Counted from the stretch's first letter, positions 1 to 12,131 are shown. The stretch is 64,000 nt of DNA from Oreohelix idahoensis (GCA_024509875.1 JAMPIV010015289.1:124001-188000), one strand, 5' to 3'. Translations and numbers: made by a program. The notes: a model not told the origin generated them from the sequence alone.

Positions 1-2724
1 TAGCACCCTGCTACAAAAAACTACCGAGAGCGCACACTCCTCTCCAAAAGGGAGACTTCTACAAGAAAAATGGGCTGTTGCATCGGAAAGCAGGAAATGG
101 AGGACAGGAACATGGGCAACTTGTGGTTCCATCAGCATACCGAGCCCAGGTCCTAGAAATGGGCCATGCCCTTCCGTTTAGTGGCCACATGGGCATAAGT
201 GCCACGATTCAGCGTATTTCATGTCATTATTATTGGCCAGGTATCAACGCCGATATCCAGAGATATGTGAAATCATGCCCGCAGTGCCAGAGGACAGCGC
301 CGAAAACACTGGACGGCCCCAGCCACTCTGGGAGAAATGCCAATCTTGGGCACACCCTTCGAACGAGTAGCGGTGGATATTGTGGGTCCACTTACTCGTA
401 GCAAAAAGAGAAACAGTTATATACTCACGTTAGTGGATTGTTGCTCCATGTGGGCAGAGGCAATTGCTATGCCCGCATATGATTCTATACATGTTGCTGA
501 GGCTCTGCTCACCATATTTACTCGGCTAGGGTTTCCGTCACAGATCCTGACAGATAATGGTTCCCAATTCCGAGGAAAACTCACCGAGGAAGTGTTTAGG
601 ATATTTCAGGCACGACATATCCACACCTCTCCCTACCACCCCCAGGCAAATGGCCAGGTGGAGCGGTTTAACGGGACCCTTATTTCCATCCTTCGGAAAC
701 TTGCGCAGGAAAAACCAGAGAGCTGGGATCAATACTTACCCGCAGCACTATTTGCTTACCGCGAAGTACCCCACAATTCTACTGGGATGCCTCCTGCCAC
801 ATTGCTGTTTGGTAGACCTATAAAAGGACCTTTAGAGGCACTGTTACGTACTTGGACAGATGATAAAGCTGATGAGACGGTCACCTCTGCATCCCAATAC
901 GTGAAGGAGTTGACCCAACGCCTTAAAACAGGATGGGAACTGGCAAAGGAAAATGTACGCCGTGCCCGTCGTAAACAGGCGCGTTACTACAACCGCACTG
1001 CGAAGGATAGGGAGCTAGAAGTAGGAGAACAGGTATTATTACTCCTGCCCAGTAGCAATAATAAATTGCAAATCGGGTGGAGAGGTCCATATAAAATTGT
1101 TGAGAAAATGTCGCGCACCAATTACAAGATTGCCATAAAGGGGAAGCAGAAAATTTACCACATAAAACTGCTGAAGCGATATTATGAAAGACCAGGTGCA
1201 GAACCAGCACATTTCCTGACACTGGCTATTGCGACGGAAACTGAGGCAGAACCCCTGACCTCCTGTGAATACCCTCTTCGTCAGTGCGAAACTCAAGATG
1301 TTCAGATTAGTTCAACTTTAACGGAGGATCAGCAGGCACGGGTTCAACAGTTGTTGAGAAAACACCCTAGTACACTCACGGATAAACCTGGCATGACCAA
1401 CCTGATAGAATTTGATATGAAGCTAACAGACCTCGCCCCGGTACGAGTTAAGAACTATCCTGTTCCTTATGCTAAAGCAAAGGCATTGAGTGAGGAAATC
1501 GAGTACCTGCTTAAGGAAAATATTATCTCAAAATCAGAGTCGCCTTATAGTGCGAGTGTAGTGTTGCTTAGAAAATCCACAGGAGAACATCGCCTCTGCA
1601 TAGACTACCGAAGGCTCAACGCTGTAACGGAATTTCAAGCGGAGCCCTTACCGGATCAGAATCAGCTTTTCACCAAGCTGAGTAGAGCACGATACTTTTC
1701 GAAGATAGACCTTAGCAAAGGGTACTACCAGATCCCGGTAAAAGAGGAAATTCGACATATGTTAGCATTTAGTACTTCTGAAGGCCATTACGAGTTTAAT
1801 GTATTGCCATTTGGGCTAAGCAACGCCCCAAGCGTCTTTACTCGTATGATGAGGAAGCTACTGGAACCCCAGAACCACCCTGGGATAAGTAATTTCATGG
1901 ACGACATACTTATTGCCACGAACACCTTTGAGGAGCACCTGGACGCAGTTTCCCTACTCTTCGAAAGACTTAGAGAAACAGGACTCACCGCTCGCCCTAC
2001 AAAATGTCAAATTGCCTGCGAGCAACTAGAATTCCTGGGACACACTATCTCGCATGGATGCATGTTCCCAGATGCGCGTAATATTGAGAAGTTACAGCGG
2101 GCCCCACGACCCCAGACTAAAAAGGATGTAAGGTCATTTGTGTCTCTATGTGGCTTCTACCAGAGATATATTAAAGATTTTAATACCCTGAGTGCGCCAT
2201 TGACCGCATTAACCAAGAATGGGAACCCGGACAAAGTAACCTGGACAGCGGAGTGCGAAAATGCCTACACGCTGCTGAAGGAGAAACTCACAGCTAGGCC
2301 AATTCTGCGACTGCCTGACTTAACTCTGAACTTTACGCTGCGAACAGATGCTAGCAATATAGGGATAGGAGCCACTCTCCTGCAGCCTAGTGATAGACCT
2401 TCTGCAACTCTATTCCCCATCGCATATGCTAGTAGGAAATTGAACCCTGCTGAACAGAACTACTCTACCATCGAACGAGAATGTCTGTCGCTAATATGGG
2501 CTGTGCAGAAGTTTCAACCATATTTATACGGGAAAAAGTTCACGGTGCAGTGTGATCACCAACCGTTGATATTTCTTGCAGCGTCGAAGAACCTTAATGC
2601 CCGGCTTATGAGATGGTCACTCCTGTTGCAGCCATATTCCTTTCACATAGAATACATACCTGGGAAGAACAACGTAGGGGCAGATTTTTTGAGCAGACAT
2701 CCGGACGCAACCGAGGAGATATGA
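1..2724 (+). pseudogene. Gmr1-like element A pol: integrase, RT and RNase H (5' part outside window, one frameshift)
   Basis: This is the Pol polyprotein of a Ty3/gypsy-class LTR retrotransposon in which integrase precedes reverse transcriptase. From base 3 the frame gives the pre-integrase linker and the HHCC zinc motif (HALPFSGHMG, then CPQC). One extra A in the A-run at about 302-306 shifts the frame; the ORF from 337 then stays open to the stop at 2724. It carries the integrase core triad (AVDIVGP, TDNGSQF, GQVERFNG, with exactly 35 residues between second D and E) and a GPY-type C-terminal module (WRGPYKI). The RT follows, with KIDLSKGYYQ and FMDDILIAT, then RNase H (RTDASN, ERECLSL, CDHQPL) ending NVGADFLSRHP. 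Gag and protease must lie left of the window. Order IN-RT-RH with a gypsy-type RT is the hallmark of the Gmr1-like group. Apart from the single frameshift this pol looks intact. Confidence 0.93.
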
Positions 2725-2778
2725 GAAACTGGAAAAGAAGAGGAAGACAGGACAAGAGGAGTTGGACGGAACGTCAAA

Positions 2779-2792
2779 CTTGAGGAGGGGCT
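2779..2792 (+). promoter_or_regulatory. Polypurine tract of element A
   Basis: A purine-rich run (TTGAGGAGGGGCT) lies 55 bases after the pol stop, directly before a TG dinucleotide that starts an LTR-like sequence. It occupies the same place as the purine tracts of elements B and C. In this class of element the tract primes plus-strand DNA synthesis. Confidence 0.7.
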
Positions 2793-4337
2793 TGTGTGAC
2801 AACTTGCCCAATCTTCTCTTCATTTTTTTTATTATTTACGTGACATCGTTTTTTTCTCATCCTCAATGCATGATCGCAAAGTCCCGGGAATTGTCACTGG
2901 CGGAAATTCTCCTAGCATTCAGTATTTTCTCCTCGCTATTTTTAGATACGACGTCATTGTTGACCAATGACCTCGGTAGCGAGAAATCCGTTTTAATTTA
3001 GAACTGCTTGAACTTGGGAGAACCAGTTTAGGCCACTTAGGAAAACATCACGTGACTTTTAACATTATTGATTGGAGCGTCTAAAACGAGGCTAATGTCA
3101 CATGATGCACGCTATGGATCACGTGTCCAAGCGGAAATGTCCCGCTAAAAGTGCGCCAAACACGGGCAATCTTCACTTGCCCGGAACCCTTGAGACAGCT
3201 AGGTCTAACCCAATTATCGGCGAATTCTCGCATTAAAAGCACTGAAGCCACGTGTCTAATTGCGGGTTAGCGTCCATCTTTGAGTAGGTAAGTGAAATCT
3301 CGCTAGAATATAATGTGATGAAATGTGTAGTACATTGCAAAATCGACGCAAGATTGGTATGTTTACTTTATTCATATTTTTGTTTTACGATCACATCCAG
3401 CCACATGTGATCGGGTATATTTTATGATCCCACGGGATATGTACATGTTCATAATAATGTATAACGGGAATATATATATATATAGCTATTAATTTCCATA
3501 TTATTTGATTATTTTCGACCCGACGTTTAGACTAACGGAAATTAATAGTAACGATAATGTTGACAGACCGTGACATATATTCATTATAAATTATATGACG
3601 AGGCGACCAGACATGAAGTGTGTGATAATGTTGTCAGACAATTCTAAAAACACGGATGTCCAATTATTTGTTAAATTCATCATAATGACATGACGATTAG
3701 GCTAGAGGCACAGAACTAGAATACTGTTGCCGACATTTCTATGATGAATTTGGTGGGTTTGACTGACATTTATAATAATTCATCGGGTTAAGCTGACGAT
3801 AAATCAGTCTAAAGAATTATAATACTGCCACTGGGGCAGAGAAATATAATAAAGGACAGACAGGAGAAACTTGAATTCAAGATTAGACTCTAGACATATG
3901 ATGTTAGAGACTAAAATCTGAGGTGACGGGCAGAGGGACGGCTTAGGGAAAGACTGCTTTCTAAAGCTAGAAAATTAATGAAGCCGTCGTATTTGTCTTC
4001 AGTCTATGGTGGAGCCTTGCACGACAGTCCAATCTCAGCGCAGAATACGGAGTCGAGCACAGAGAAGGCAAATCCGCTCCATTCAAGACCTACCGGGGCA
4101 ACGTCAGGAGACCGGAGAACTAACCACACTTCACTATCAGCCAGGGGCTGAAAAGCTAAGTCCACGAAAAAGGAACCTCACTACATCAATGCCTAGTTTA
4201 GTCATCCATGATGAAAAACACTTGAATTGTGAGACACATAATACATACAGCAGACACTAATTCCATCGACAATACTATCATTCACCATCTATTCACTTTA
4301 TTGCAATAAACCAATTGGGTGTATATACTGTACCCCA
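2793..4337 (+). repeat. 3' LTR of element A (start good, end uncertain)
   Basis: The LTR begins TGTGTGACAACTTG right after the polypurine tract. About 270 bases in, a block with TAGGCCAC followed by ATTGATTGGAG resembles the block at 60700-60735 in element D, so A and D appear related. An AATAAA-type signal lies near 4304. No second copy of this LTR is in the window, so the 3' boundary cannot be fixed; a TACCCCA end at about 4337 is the best guess. An 84-codon ORF at 4006-4260 has no recognisable features and is probably chance. Confidence 0.5.
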
Positions 4338-4936
4338 CGCTTTGTTCCTTCCATTAGATGTTGAATATTGTCTATGTTTATCTTCCTTTATAAGGGAGGG
4401 GGGGGGGGGGGGCTCGTAAAATATAATATAATTTAAAGAATAATAATAATAGATAACTGAGAAGGGGACGACGGTAGCGAGAGACCAAATATCTCCTTAC
4501 AATCTTTTCCAGACCTGTCGAGTTAGGAGAATTTACCCTCTTCGTCACCCTTCGGAAGTGGGAAAACCCAGCAGGGATTCCTTGAGCCAAATCTTCCACA
4601 TCAGATCTATTATTTCCTCTAAATAATTCTCTTATCCTTTAAACGCTACGTGACATAGTCACGTGACAGATGATTGAAAATTACTGAAAATTTTTACACG
4701 CAAATAAGATTGAAAGTTTGATGCAAAGAGACAGTCTCTGCTTTACAAGTGATGATGTTGATCTTTGATATTGACACATGCCTATGTCATATATGCATTT
4801 TTGACTTTGTTGCAACCTAGATATTGCTGTCTTTACGTAGTTGCGTGACAGATGATTAAAAATGACTGACACATTTTTGAAATTGAATACGGATTTGAGA
4901 TTTAAGGAAATGATGGTCTCTTATGATGAATAACAC

Positions 4937-5208
4937 GGGAGCCGCGCTGGTGTAATGGCTACGGCGTTGCACTGGCGACCAGGTTTTCATGGTTCAAACC
5001 CGGGCGTCAGCGTTTGAAGGAATGTTTACGATCGGAAATTTGACTGAATAACCTGAATGGCTCCTGCACATTAATCCCGTGTGGATGGGAAGGAGCGAAG
5101 CTCCTGACCGGGTTGGAAGGAAAGTCCACTGACCCCCAGCCTCGCAATGACATGTCATTGGGCCAAAAGAGCTGGAAAGCTCGAGTGCCGCTGGTTAGAG
5201 AAAAAAAA
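4937..5208 (+). mobile_element. tRNA-derived SINE with 12-bp target duplication
   Basis: A 272-bp insertion is flanked by perfect copies of GATGAATAACAC (4925-4936 and 5209-5220). The head looks tRNA-derived: an A-box-like TGGTGTAATGGC near 4958 and a B-box GGTTCAAACCC near 4991, the usual RNA polymerase III internal promoter. A unique body follows, then a short A-rich tail. Short non-coding retroposons of this type depend on LINE machinery. The long minus-strand frame through it is a shadow. Confidence 0.88.
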
Positions 5209-5220
5209 GATGAATAACAC

Positions 5221-5660
5221 ATAGCTTGAGAATGATACCCTTCCCAAGGAGATACGTGTTAAGGATACACAAGTTAAAAATAAATATGATGTCGATAAAT
5301 AGTTTGAAAATTATACCCGTACTAATGATAGCCGTGTTGCGGATACCTATGATGAGGATATATACTAATAATACATAAGCTAATTATGATATTTATGTCA
5401 GAAATACACATGCTGTTGTTGAAATTAAGAAATTATGGTTAATAGAAAGATTCTGCCTTTACATAATTACGTGACAGATACTTAAGTAGAAATGATACCA
5501 CTTTCATGCCACAGTCCATTGGACATTGCATTTGACGGTATTACTATAACCTATATTGCTTCCTGCGACTGTGCGTAACAGGTTGTCCAGCTGAGCACTT
5601 TTCACCCCTGACATGATGCGATTTCCATCCCTTCCTTTACCTACACCATAGAGATATTAA
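5221..5660. other. Unassigned AT-rich stretch
   Basis: No coding frame of note. A short motif around TTACGTAGTTGCGTGACAG recurs in diverged form near 4640, 4835 and 5460, suggesting an old local repeat. Nothing else is recognised. Confidence 0.5.
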
Positions 5661-6226
5661 TGTAAGATTATAGACTGCTCATCTGACTGACTCAGACTAT
5701 ACTAGTTCTGACGGTAGATGTTACAGACACAAACGATCTGACAAATCTTCGTCTCTGAAGGCAGATTCAGTGTCGACTTTGTACAAATGTAAAATGATTT
5801 CCATTTTTGTTAAATATTGCTCATGTATAGGACATTGGTTGTTAGTTTGGAGTTAAATGAATTTTAATGAATAAAATTATGGAGCTTTGTTGAATAACTT
5901 GGAAGAATTATAGATTGAATTAAAATGCACTAGGGAGATACATTTTTGTAAGATCATAGACTGCCCATCTGACTGACTCAGACTGTACTAAGTCTGACGG
6001 TAGATGTTATAGACACAAATGATCTGACAAATCTTTGTCTCGGAAGGCAGATTCAGTATCGACATTGTTATAATGTAAGAAAATGTTACCTTGTAAATTG
6101 TGCTGATATATTGAGATGTAATTTGTTGAATTATGGTTAAATGAATTATGAAAAATGTATTCTTAGACATGGTTAGCTAACATAGTAATGCATTATGAAT
6201 AACTTACCTAGAATATAATGACACAT
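5661..6226 (+). repeat. Tandem pair of about 288-bp repeat units
   Basis: A block starting TAAGATTATAGACTGC at 5661 and running about 125 bases through the GGCAGATTCAGT motif recurs at 5949 with about 10 percent divergence. The intervening sequences also share patches such as GAATTATGGTTAAATGAAT, so this is a diverged tandem duplication of about 288 bp. No coding potential. Confidence 0.75.
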
Positions 6227-6337
6227 GAAATAACTTGGAACCATTATGAATGGATTACCATTGTCATACAATGTGGATACTTAGAAATAACTTGGAACCA
6301 TTATGAATGGATTACCATTGTCATACAATGTGGATAC
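6227..6337 (+). repeat. 57-bp tandem repeat, left part of an interrupted array
   Basis: Two units containing GAAATAACTTGGAACCATTA with period 57 (6227, 6284). The array resumes at 13013 after family N copy 1 and again at 13688 after a LINE tail, so it was a single array before two insertions split it. Confidence 0.85.
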
Positions 6338-7182
6338 TGATAAGTGCAGATGTGATGAAAGGGAAATGATCTTGGGAAATACGTGTTGAGTAGAGTTAAT
6401 TTTGGGTTAGAGTACTTGCTTACAGATTGGTATGGATTTGTTTAAAGATATCTCCTCTTAGTTTCGTGGAAGACAGTATGTCAGATAGCAGGTGAACTCT
6501 GGTCATAATGAACTGTTTCTGTACTGGTTTTAAGTGATGTGTGAATAGCTCTCGCGGCTAGTGTCCGCAGGGATTTTTGGAGAGCAGTGTTAAGAGAACA
6601 GTAGATTCTCGTGACTGTGTGAACGGGGTGTGTTCCCGTGGGTTCAGTGTGTGCAGGGTTTTTGACTGAGGTGGTCAGCCCTAAGGTGTTTTTTGGATAA
6701 TGTATGCCTGCGCAGGGCTATAGAGATTTTGTAGGCCTTGATTATTATATATCTGCCGTAGATGCAGTATTTGTGCACTGATGTGAAGTATAGAGATTTT
6801 GTAGGCCTTGATTATTATATATCTGCCGTAGATGCAGTATTTGTGCACTGATGTGAAGTATAGAGATTTTGTAGGCCTTGATTATTATATATCTGCCGTA
6901 GATGCAGTATTTGTGCACTGATGTGAGGAGTAGAGATTTTGTAGGCCAGGATGTGTATGGGCCGTATGTTAACTGCATTATGAAGATTCATGTTTCGATG
7001 TAACTGTATTCGTCTAGATCTACGTGATGTTATAATTGTAATAAACCATGGTTAAAATATCATCAGACGTTACACCATTCCATGACTTGGTGTGTACGCT
7101 ACTGTGAGTGACTGTCTCAAACCACACTCACCGTCTTCACCATAAAGACATCCACCATAAACATAATTAATTATATTTAACA
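6338..7182 (+). repeat. 5' LTR of family N copy 1
   Basis: It is almost identical to 12182-13012 for about 785 bases, with only single-base differences such as one T in a T-run and one missing G in the first subrepeat. The last 60 bases then diverge sharply. It ends TTAACA, two bases before TGG of the candidate PBS. An AATAAACC polyadenylation-like signal lies near 7041, followed by CGTTACACCATTCCATG, a block also found in the LTR of family N copy 2. Confidence 0.88.
6719..6950 (+). repeat. 70-bp subrepeats inside the 5' LTR
   Basis: About 3.3 tandem units starting TATAGAGATTTTGTAGGCC at 6719, 6789, 6859 and a partial one at 6929. The same array is in the 3' LTR at 12564-12796. Tandem subrepeats in LTRs often act as enhancers. 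That role is inferred here. Confidence 0.9.
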
Positions 7183-7184
7183 TT

Positions 7185-7202
7185 TGGTGGACCAAATCAA
7201 CG
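7185..7202 (+). promoter_or_regulatory. Candidate primer-binding site of family N copy 1
   Basis: TGGTGGACCAAATCAACG begins two bases after the LTR end, the position expected for the minus-strand primer. Copy 2 has TGGTGGCCAGTATG in the same place. I cannot assign either to a tRNA, and neither resembles the tRNA-Pro type site of the Gmr1-like elements here. Confidence 0.55.
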
Positions 7203-7968
7203 GGTCGTAACACCCACATTACATTCGCGTGACAAGAGAGGAAATTAGGTCAGATTCTGGACCAGTCATTACAAGTGGGAACACTGAACTGTGTTATGTT
7301 TGGCTCTGTGTGGGCGTGGCTTAATTTAACTGTACACAGGTATCAGCTGACTGCGCATATCCATCCTCATATCTTGGCGTGTGTAGCAACTAAACTAACG
7401 TTATCAGTTGGTTTCGATATCAAATAGCTGTTATCTGATAGCGACATTGATGCCATAATTGTTACAGTGCTTGTTCCAGTCTTTCCATATGCAGATTCAA
7501 CTATAGGTGCAGTATTTTGGAGAGTTCGTCTGCACTTATACCTCAAATGACAACTTGCAGAGTTGCTGTGATCGGTTCCTGTCGTCTGATGCATTGTTGA
7601 GGACATACTGTACATTGGCAGAGATCTGAAGACAAGAGAGCTTAGTCCTTCTACCTTTCTGCAGTGGAGTAGTTTTAACGTCAGAACTTTGTGATATCCA
7701 GTATGTTGGCAAAAGGGTCAGGATTACCTTCAGTTAAGTGCTTTTGTTGTGTGTAAATGTTGCCACTTCTGTCCATGTCAACGAGCCTCAATCTGCACTA
7801 TCCTATTCTATTGATAACTATTGTTGTTGTTGTCGATAATTATATCGATTAATTATAGAATATGATGATGTACAGGGATTGATGATACAATATTTGAGAT
7901 CTAAACTTGATTTGGTATAATGAAAGTTTAATTAAGACATATATGGTTGACTAAGTAAACAAGTCACA
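7203..7968 (+). other. 5' leader of family N copy 1
   Basis: Non-coding leader between the PBS and the ORF. A motif TGTGTGGGCGTGGCTTA near 7308 has counterparts in the leader of copy 2 on the minus strand (near 54375 and 54575). No ORF worth calling. Confidence 0.6.
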
Positions 7969-9894
7969 ATGGATTCTGATACAGATCGGAGGATATGAGA
8001 CCTGGATTAGAGTATCTGTTTCAGGAAGGGACAGATTGTCAGAGATTAAAAAGCCCAGAGCTTGAGTCACATGTTTATGGACAGGTTTTTTTGGTTTGTG
8101 CATCAAGAGCTCTAAGAGAGATTGCTGATGAGAATGTTCAGTCTCATCCTCATTTAATGATGGCTAAAGAGTTAGCGCATTTGCTACTTTGGGAATTTCG
8201 TGGATTTGTGTGCAACTATGTTAATGTTAAACACGATCACATAAGGAAGGGAATACAAAAGATGATTCAATACGGCATTTCTGATGATCAGGAGAAGGAG
8301 TTAAAAGAGAAGAAGCAAATAGGAGATATAAAACAAAGTACACAGGAGAAAAGGGAAAGTTGCTTAAAAAGTACTACTGAAGTGAATAAGCTACAGGAAA
8401 AAGTAACTAAACTTACAGGTGATTTATGTAAATCCAATTCTGAGCTTGCTTGTGTTCGAGCAAAATTAGACTCGGCATTAGGCAAAATTAAAGAGATGGA
8501 AGCTCAGATTGGGAAAAAAAATGGCGAAGTTAGAAATCTGACTCAAAAAGTTCAAGAGAAGACGGAGATTTGTGGAAAATTAGAAGTTCAGATTAAGAAA
8601 TATGAGAAGTTGTGTAATGAAACACTTATTGATCTGTTAAGTGACGATGAGATTTGTGGTCGCCAGATTAAAGAAAAGGATACTATATCCCTAGAGAAGG
8701 TTGATAGGCTTAAGGATAGCCATGTTATTGAGATTGAGAGGGTTGATAAAGAGAGAGTGAAAGAATTAATGATGGAGAAAGACAAATTGATTAAGATTGA
8801 AAATTTGCTAGCAGAGGAAAGCTGCAAGGTCTTAAAAGCTGATAGTTTAAACAAAAGATTAAGTGAACAGATTGCACTTAGAGACATTGAGATTGCAGAA
8901 GCAAGAAGAGGAATAAATGGTTTGCTTGACGTAGTCTTGAATAGCAATATTTTGTCTTCTGTCAATGGTGACAGGGATAGACAGAAAGTTTCTTATCATC
9001 AGAACACTAAAGCAAAAAGCCAGCCTTCTACACTTTTTGCGGATTCTACGGTCAAGAATGGTGGGAGATATAACTTCTCACGCAATACAGATGATTCCAA
9101 TGATAATGATTGCTGGCGGCAGAATAACAAAGGAAAATCTACAGTAATATCCAGTCCTGTAGATAAGGAAAGAAACAGTGCTAAATCTCAAGTCAGTGTG
9201 TTAAAAACCAACAGCGTATTTATTGACAGATCTGATAAATTAGTAACAAGTAACAAACATACTACTGCTTGTTCCATGAAGGAAGCAAATGTTGTGAAAA
9301 AAAATAAAGAGATTGTCAAACCTTCTAGTCATACCCAGTCAAGGCAGTGTGACTCATTTTTTAAACACATTGCCACAAGCAAAGAAAAAAATAGTTGTGA
9401 TAGGAGACATAACCCTAAGGTTATAAAGTACCAAGGGAGTTCATCCTACGGTAACGTTTCTTCGCCTAAAAACAAGAAAAAATGTGACAAATCTCAACAT
9501 TGTGATTCTAAAAGTTTTGAAAACTATAGCAGAAGTAATTATATGAAAGTTCATCAGTCAAGTAATAATTTTTCTGCTAAAAAAGCCAGTTCTATCTGAT
9601 AGACATTGTTATCTGGGAAGAAGTATTAAGAATAACTATTGTAACTGGGATTTAAATCAGTACAACGGTGTTGATAGAGCAAATAACAATGCTCTCAAAA
9701 GAAATTATACAGATCGCAACCAGGTTAACTGTGCTCCACATAAGAGCAAGATTATTAGCAATCAGAGTAATAGGAACGGTAATAGGTTCTTAAATGCTTT
9801 TGCTTGTCATGCTGATAGATTTGAGAGATCATCTCGGTCTTGTGAAGGTAGTAAATTTTTTTCAGCATACCGCACTGACAGCTGTGAATTATAG
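7969..9894 (+). pseudogene. Family N coiled-coil protein, Gag-like (copy 1, frameshifted)
   Basis: I do not recognise a named family. The longest open frame is 7995-9599 (534 codons). Comparison with copy 2 suggests the true start is the ATG at 7969 (M-D-x-x-T-D in both), one missing base before 7995, and a second frameshift near the A6 run at about 9574, after which the homologous C-terminus runs to the TAG at 9894. Visible parts: an N-terminal helical region to about residue 95; a long charged, heptad-like coiled coil to about residue 315 with the shared core LLAEESCKVL; then a low-complexity Asn/Ser/Lys-rich basic tail. No CCHC knuckle, protease, RT or integrase. Coiled coil plus basic tail between LTRs suggests a Gag-type, RNA-binding self-assembling protein. 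The function is inferred. Confidence 0.75.
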
Positions 9895-12131
9895 GTCAGG
9901 TTGTCCCTGAGACGTCTATGTTGTCTGCTATGTGACGAGAGTTGTTGACATGGCAGGAGGGCCAGAACCTTACACCACGGAGGTCGGGTAATTGTAAAGT
10001 GAATTTTCCGTGTTTCCTCATAATCTTACCATGGATTAAAATAGATATTTTCATTTGTATTGTCTCACAGCGAGCGACTTTGCGAGGGGAATCACCATTC
10101 TAATTTTACATTACCTGGGAGAGATGTAGATCACTGTGTACCATTTAACCATTCAAGCGAGCCTAGACAGTACGTTAACCCACCGTGTCATGATGTCACC
10201 TTGCGTGTTGATGAGATGTTCGCAAGACCTCGAAGGAATTTTTTGTTTTGTTTTTTTTTCAAAGGTCCTGTTTATTTTTTGTTCTGTTTACAAACACTGA
10301 ATGTTATTGTATTCTTTAGTATAGAACTTTATATGTTGTTAATGAAATATTATGTAATCTTTGTAACATTTGATTGCCATAGTGTTTTGGTTGTTACATA
10401 TGTGACTGTATTTTAATTATGCATTAAATAATTTCTATGCTCAAACTTATTTACTGAGACAATGTAATAGTCATTTCTGTAGATAGTCCTGTGTTTTTAT
10501 GCACTACTTAAAATTTTGGTTTTGTTTTTCATCATGGGTCTGATACCATGTTTAATTAACATATTTATATACAGATTATTTGAATTAATTGTTTAGTGAA
10601 AGGTAATTTTAAACATAACTTGTATGTATTATTAATGATTTTGCGTTGAAGTTAAGGACGTATTCTGAAACTTGGTTTTCATTTTTTCTAAATTATGACA
10701 TTTGATAATTTAAACGATTCGATTTTTTGTCAGCTAGAATTAACTTAAATTTCCTATTAAATTAAGTGGGTAGAATTAACAGCGACGGCTGATACTCTTG
10801 TTCATTTAAAGAACTTAGATATCTGATTATATTACATAGTTAAGATAAAATAATATTACACTTATATATATTTATAACTTTGTTTGTAGTTAACATTTTA
10901 TTACCCAATGTGACGTTTCTTTGATGTATTTTTTTTAAAAGAAGAGAAAAAAAAACTTACACGTTTTGATGTGTGTCTATTTAAAGATAAGATTATTTTT
11001 ATGTTACTCAGCTAATTTAATTGTTAGTTATTAATTATAGCTACATATTACTTAGAAATAAAAATACTATTTTTATTTAACCTAAAGAGAAGAAACATTT
11101 TTTGTATTGTAAATTTTTGGAAAATGTGTTTTGAACATTGTGATATTTATTTTTTTCTGCGCCAGCGCTAGATTGTATGTTAGGGTTACTATTATGTAGT
11201 GACATTAATTCTTTGAAAATGTTGTGATGTTTGGATGTATTTTTTGGTTGTTAGCGCTTGACTATGCGTCAATGCGGAACTTGTGTTATCGTTAATAATT
11301 TTTTTGTTTGGGTGATATTTGATGTAATTTATTTTTGGTTATGTATAAGTTTATAACTTAGTTAAATTACTTATTATGCTGTGCTTGTCATAAGCTTTCT
11401 TTTTTGTGTTAGTATATAAAATATACTTTAGCATTTTTTTGTATTTTACAATATGTTGTTACATTTAGATAGTTATTGTTAGGTGTTGTTACCAACTTTC
11501 TTTACATTTGCATCTTTACTTTCATCTCTCTTTGTTGACTATTCGTCATTTCTTTATATCTTGTCTGTTGTCTTTTCAATATTGTCTGATATTTTGTTTA
11601 TGCTTCCGTGTTTCATCTTTGATGTAATTCATACTTCTTGTATACTTTTTTTTTCGTGTTACGCTATTTATACTTTCATTCTTTTGTAGTGTTAAGTTAA
11701 TTATTATATAACTTTAGATAATGTAATTGGTTCTTATAAAATTCTATTTGTTTTACATGTATGGAATTGTTGTCTTCATTGTCATCTTATGATTCTATTT
11801 GATTCTTATCATATTCCCATTTCATATTTTGTCTTTTCTCGTATGATAATTTATTTTCTGTTTAGTTTGTACTATGTATACTTAACTTGGGTTGTGTATT
11901 AGATTAATTTTTATTTTGGTATGTTTGAATGATTATGTTGGATGATTTAGTCGTTATCTTACATTTATTGATGATATTTTTGTAGATGTGCTATGTTCTC
12001 TTGTCATAGGTATATTTTTGTAGGTAATTGATAGAACTTCATTAATTTTTTAAAAAATTTTTGGGAATTAATTTAAGAGGTATCTGATATAACTTCATTG
12101 ACCGTTAAATTTTTGGGAGTTAATTTTCAAC
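9895..12131 (+). other. AT-rich non-coding 3' half of family N copy 1
   Basis: About 2.2 kb, strongly T-rich on this strand, with no credible ORF; short F/I/L-rich frames at 10060-10416 and 11483-11689 look fortuitous. It is conserved in patches with copy 2: TTTTCATTTGTATTGTCTC near 10050 and GTTATTGTATTCT near 10301 recur on the minus strand of 51650-51900. It may hold packaging or RT-template signals. No pol remnant was seen. Confidence 0.7.

Noticed and set aside
8588..8965. Minus-strand 125-codon Ser/Leu-rich frame
   Set aside because: Antisense to the coiled-coil ORF; its composition is the mirror of Lys/Glu-rich codons.
7995..9599. Host coiled-coil gene (myosin or kinesin-like)
   Set aside because: The frame is bounded by LTRs with a TSD, has no introns or motor domain, and has a homologue inside another LTR element, so it belongs to the mobile element.
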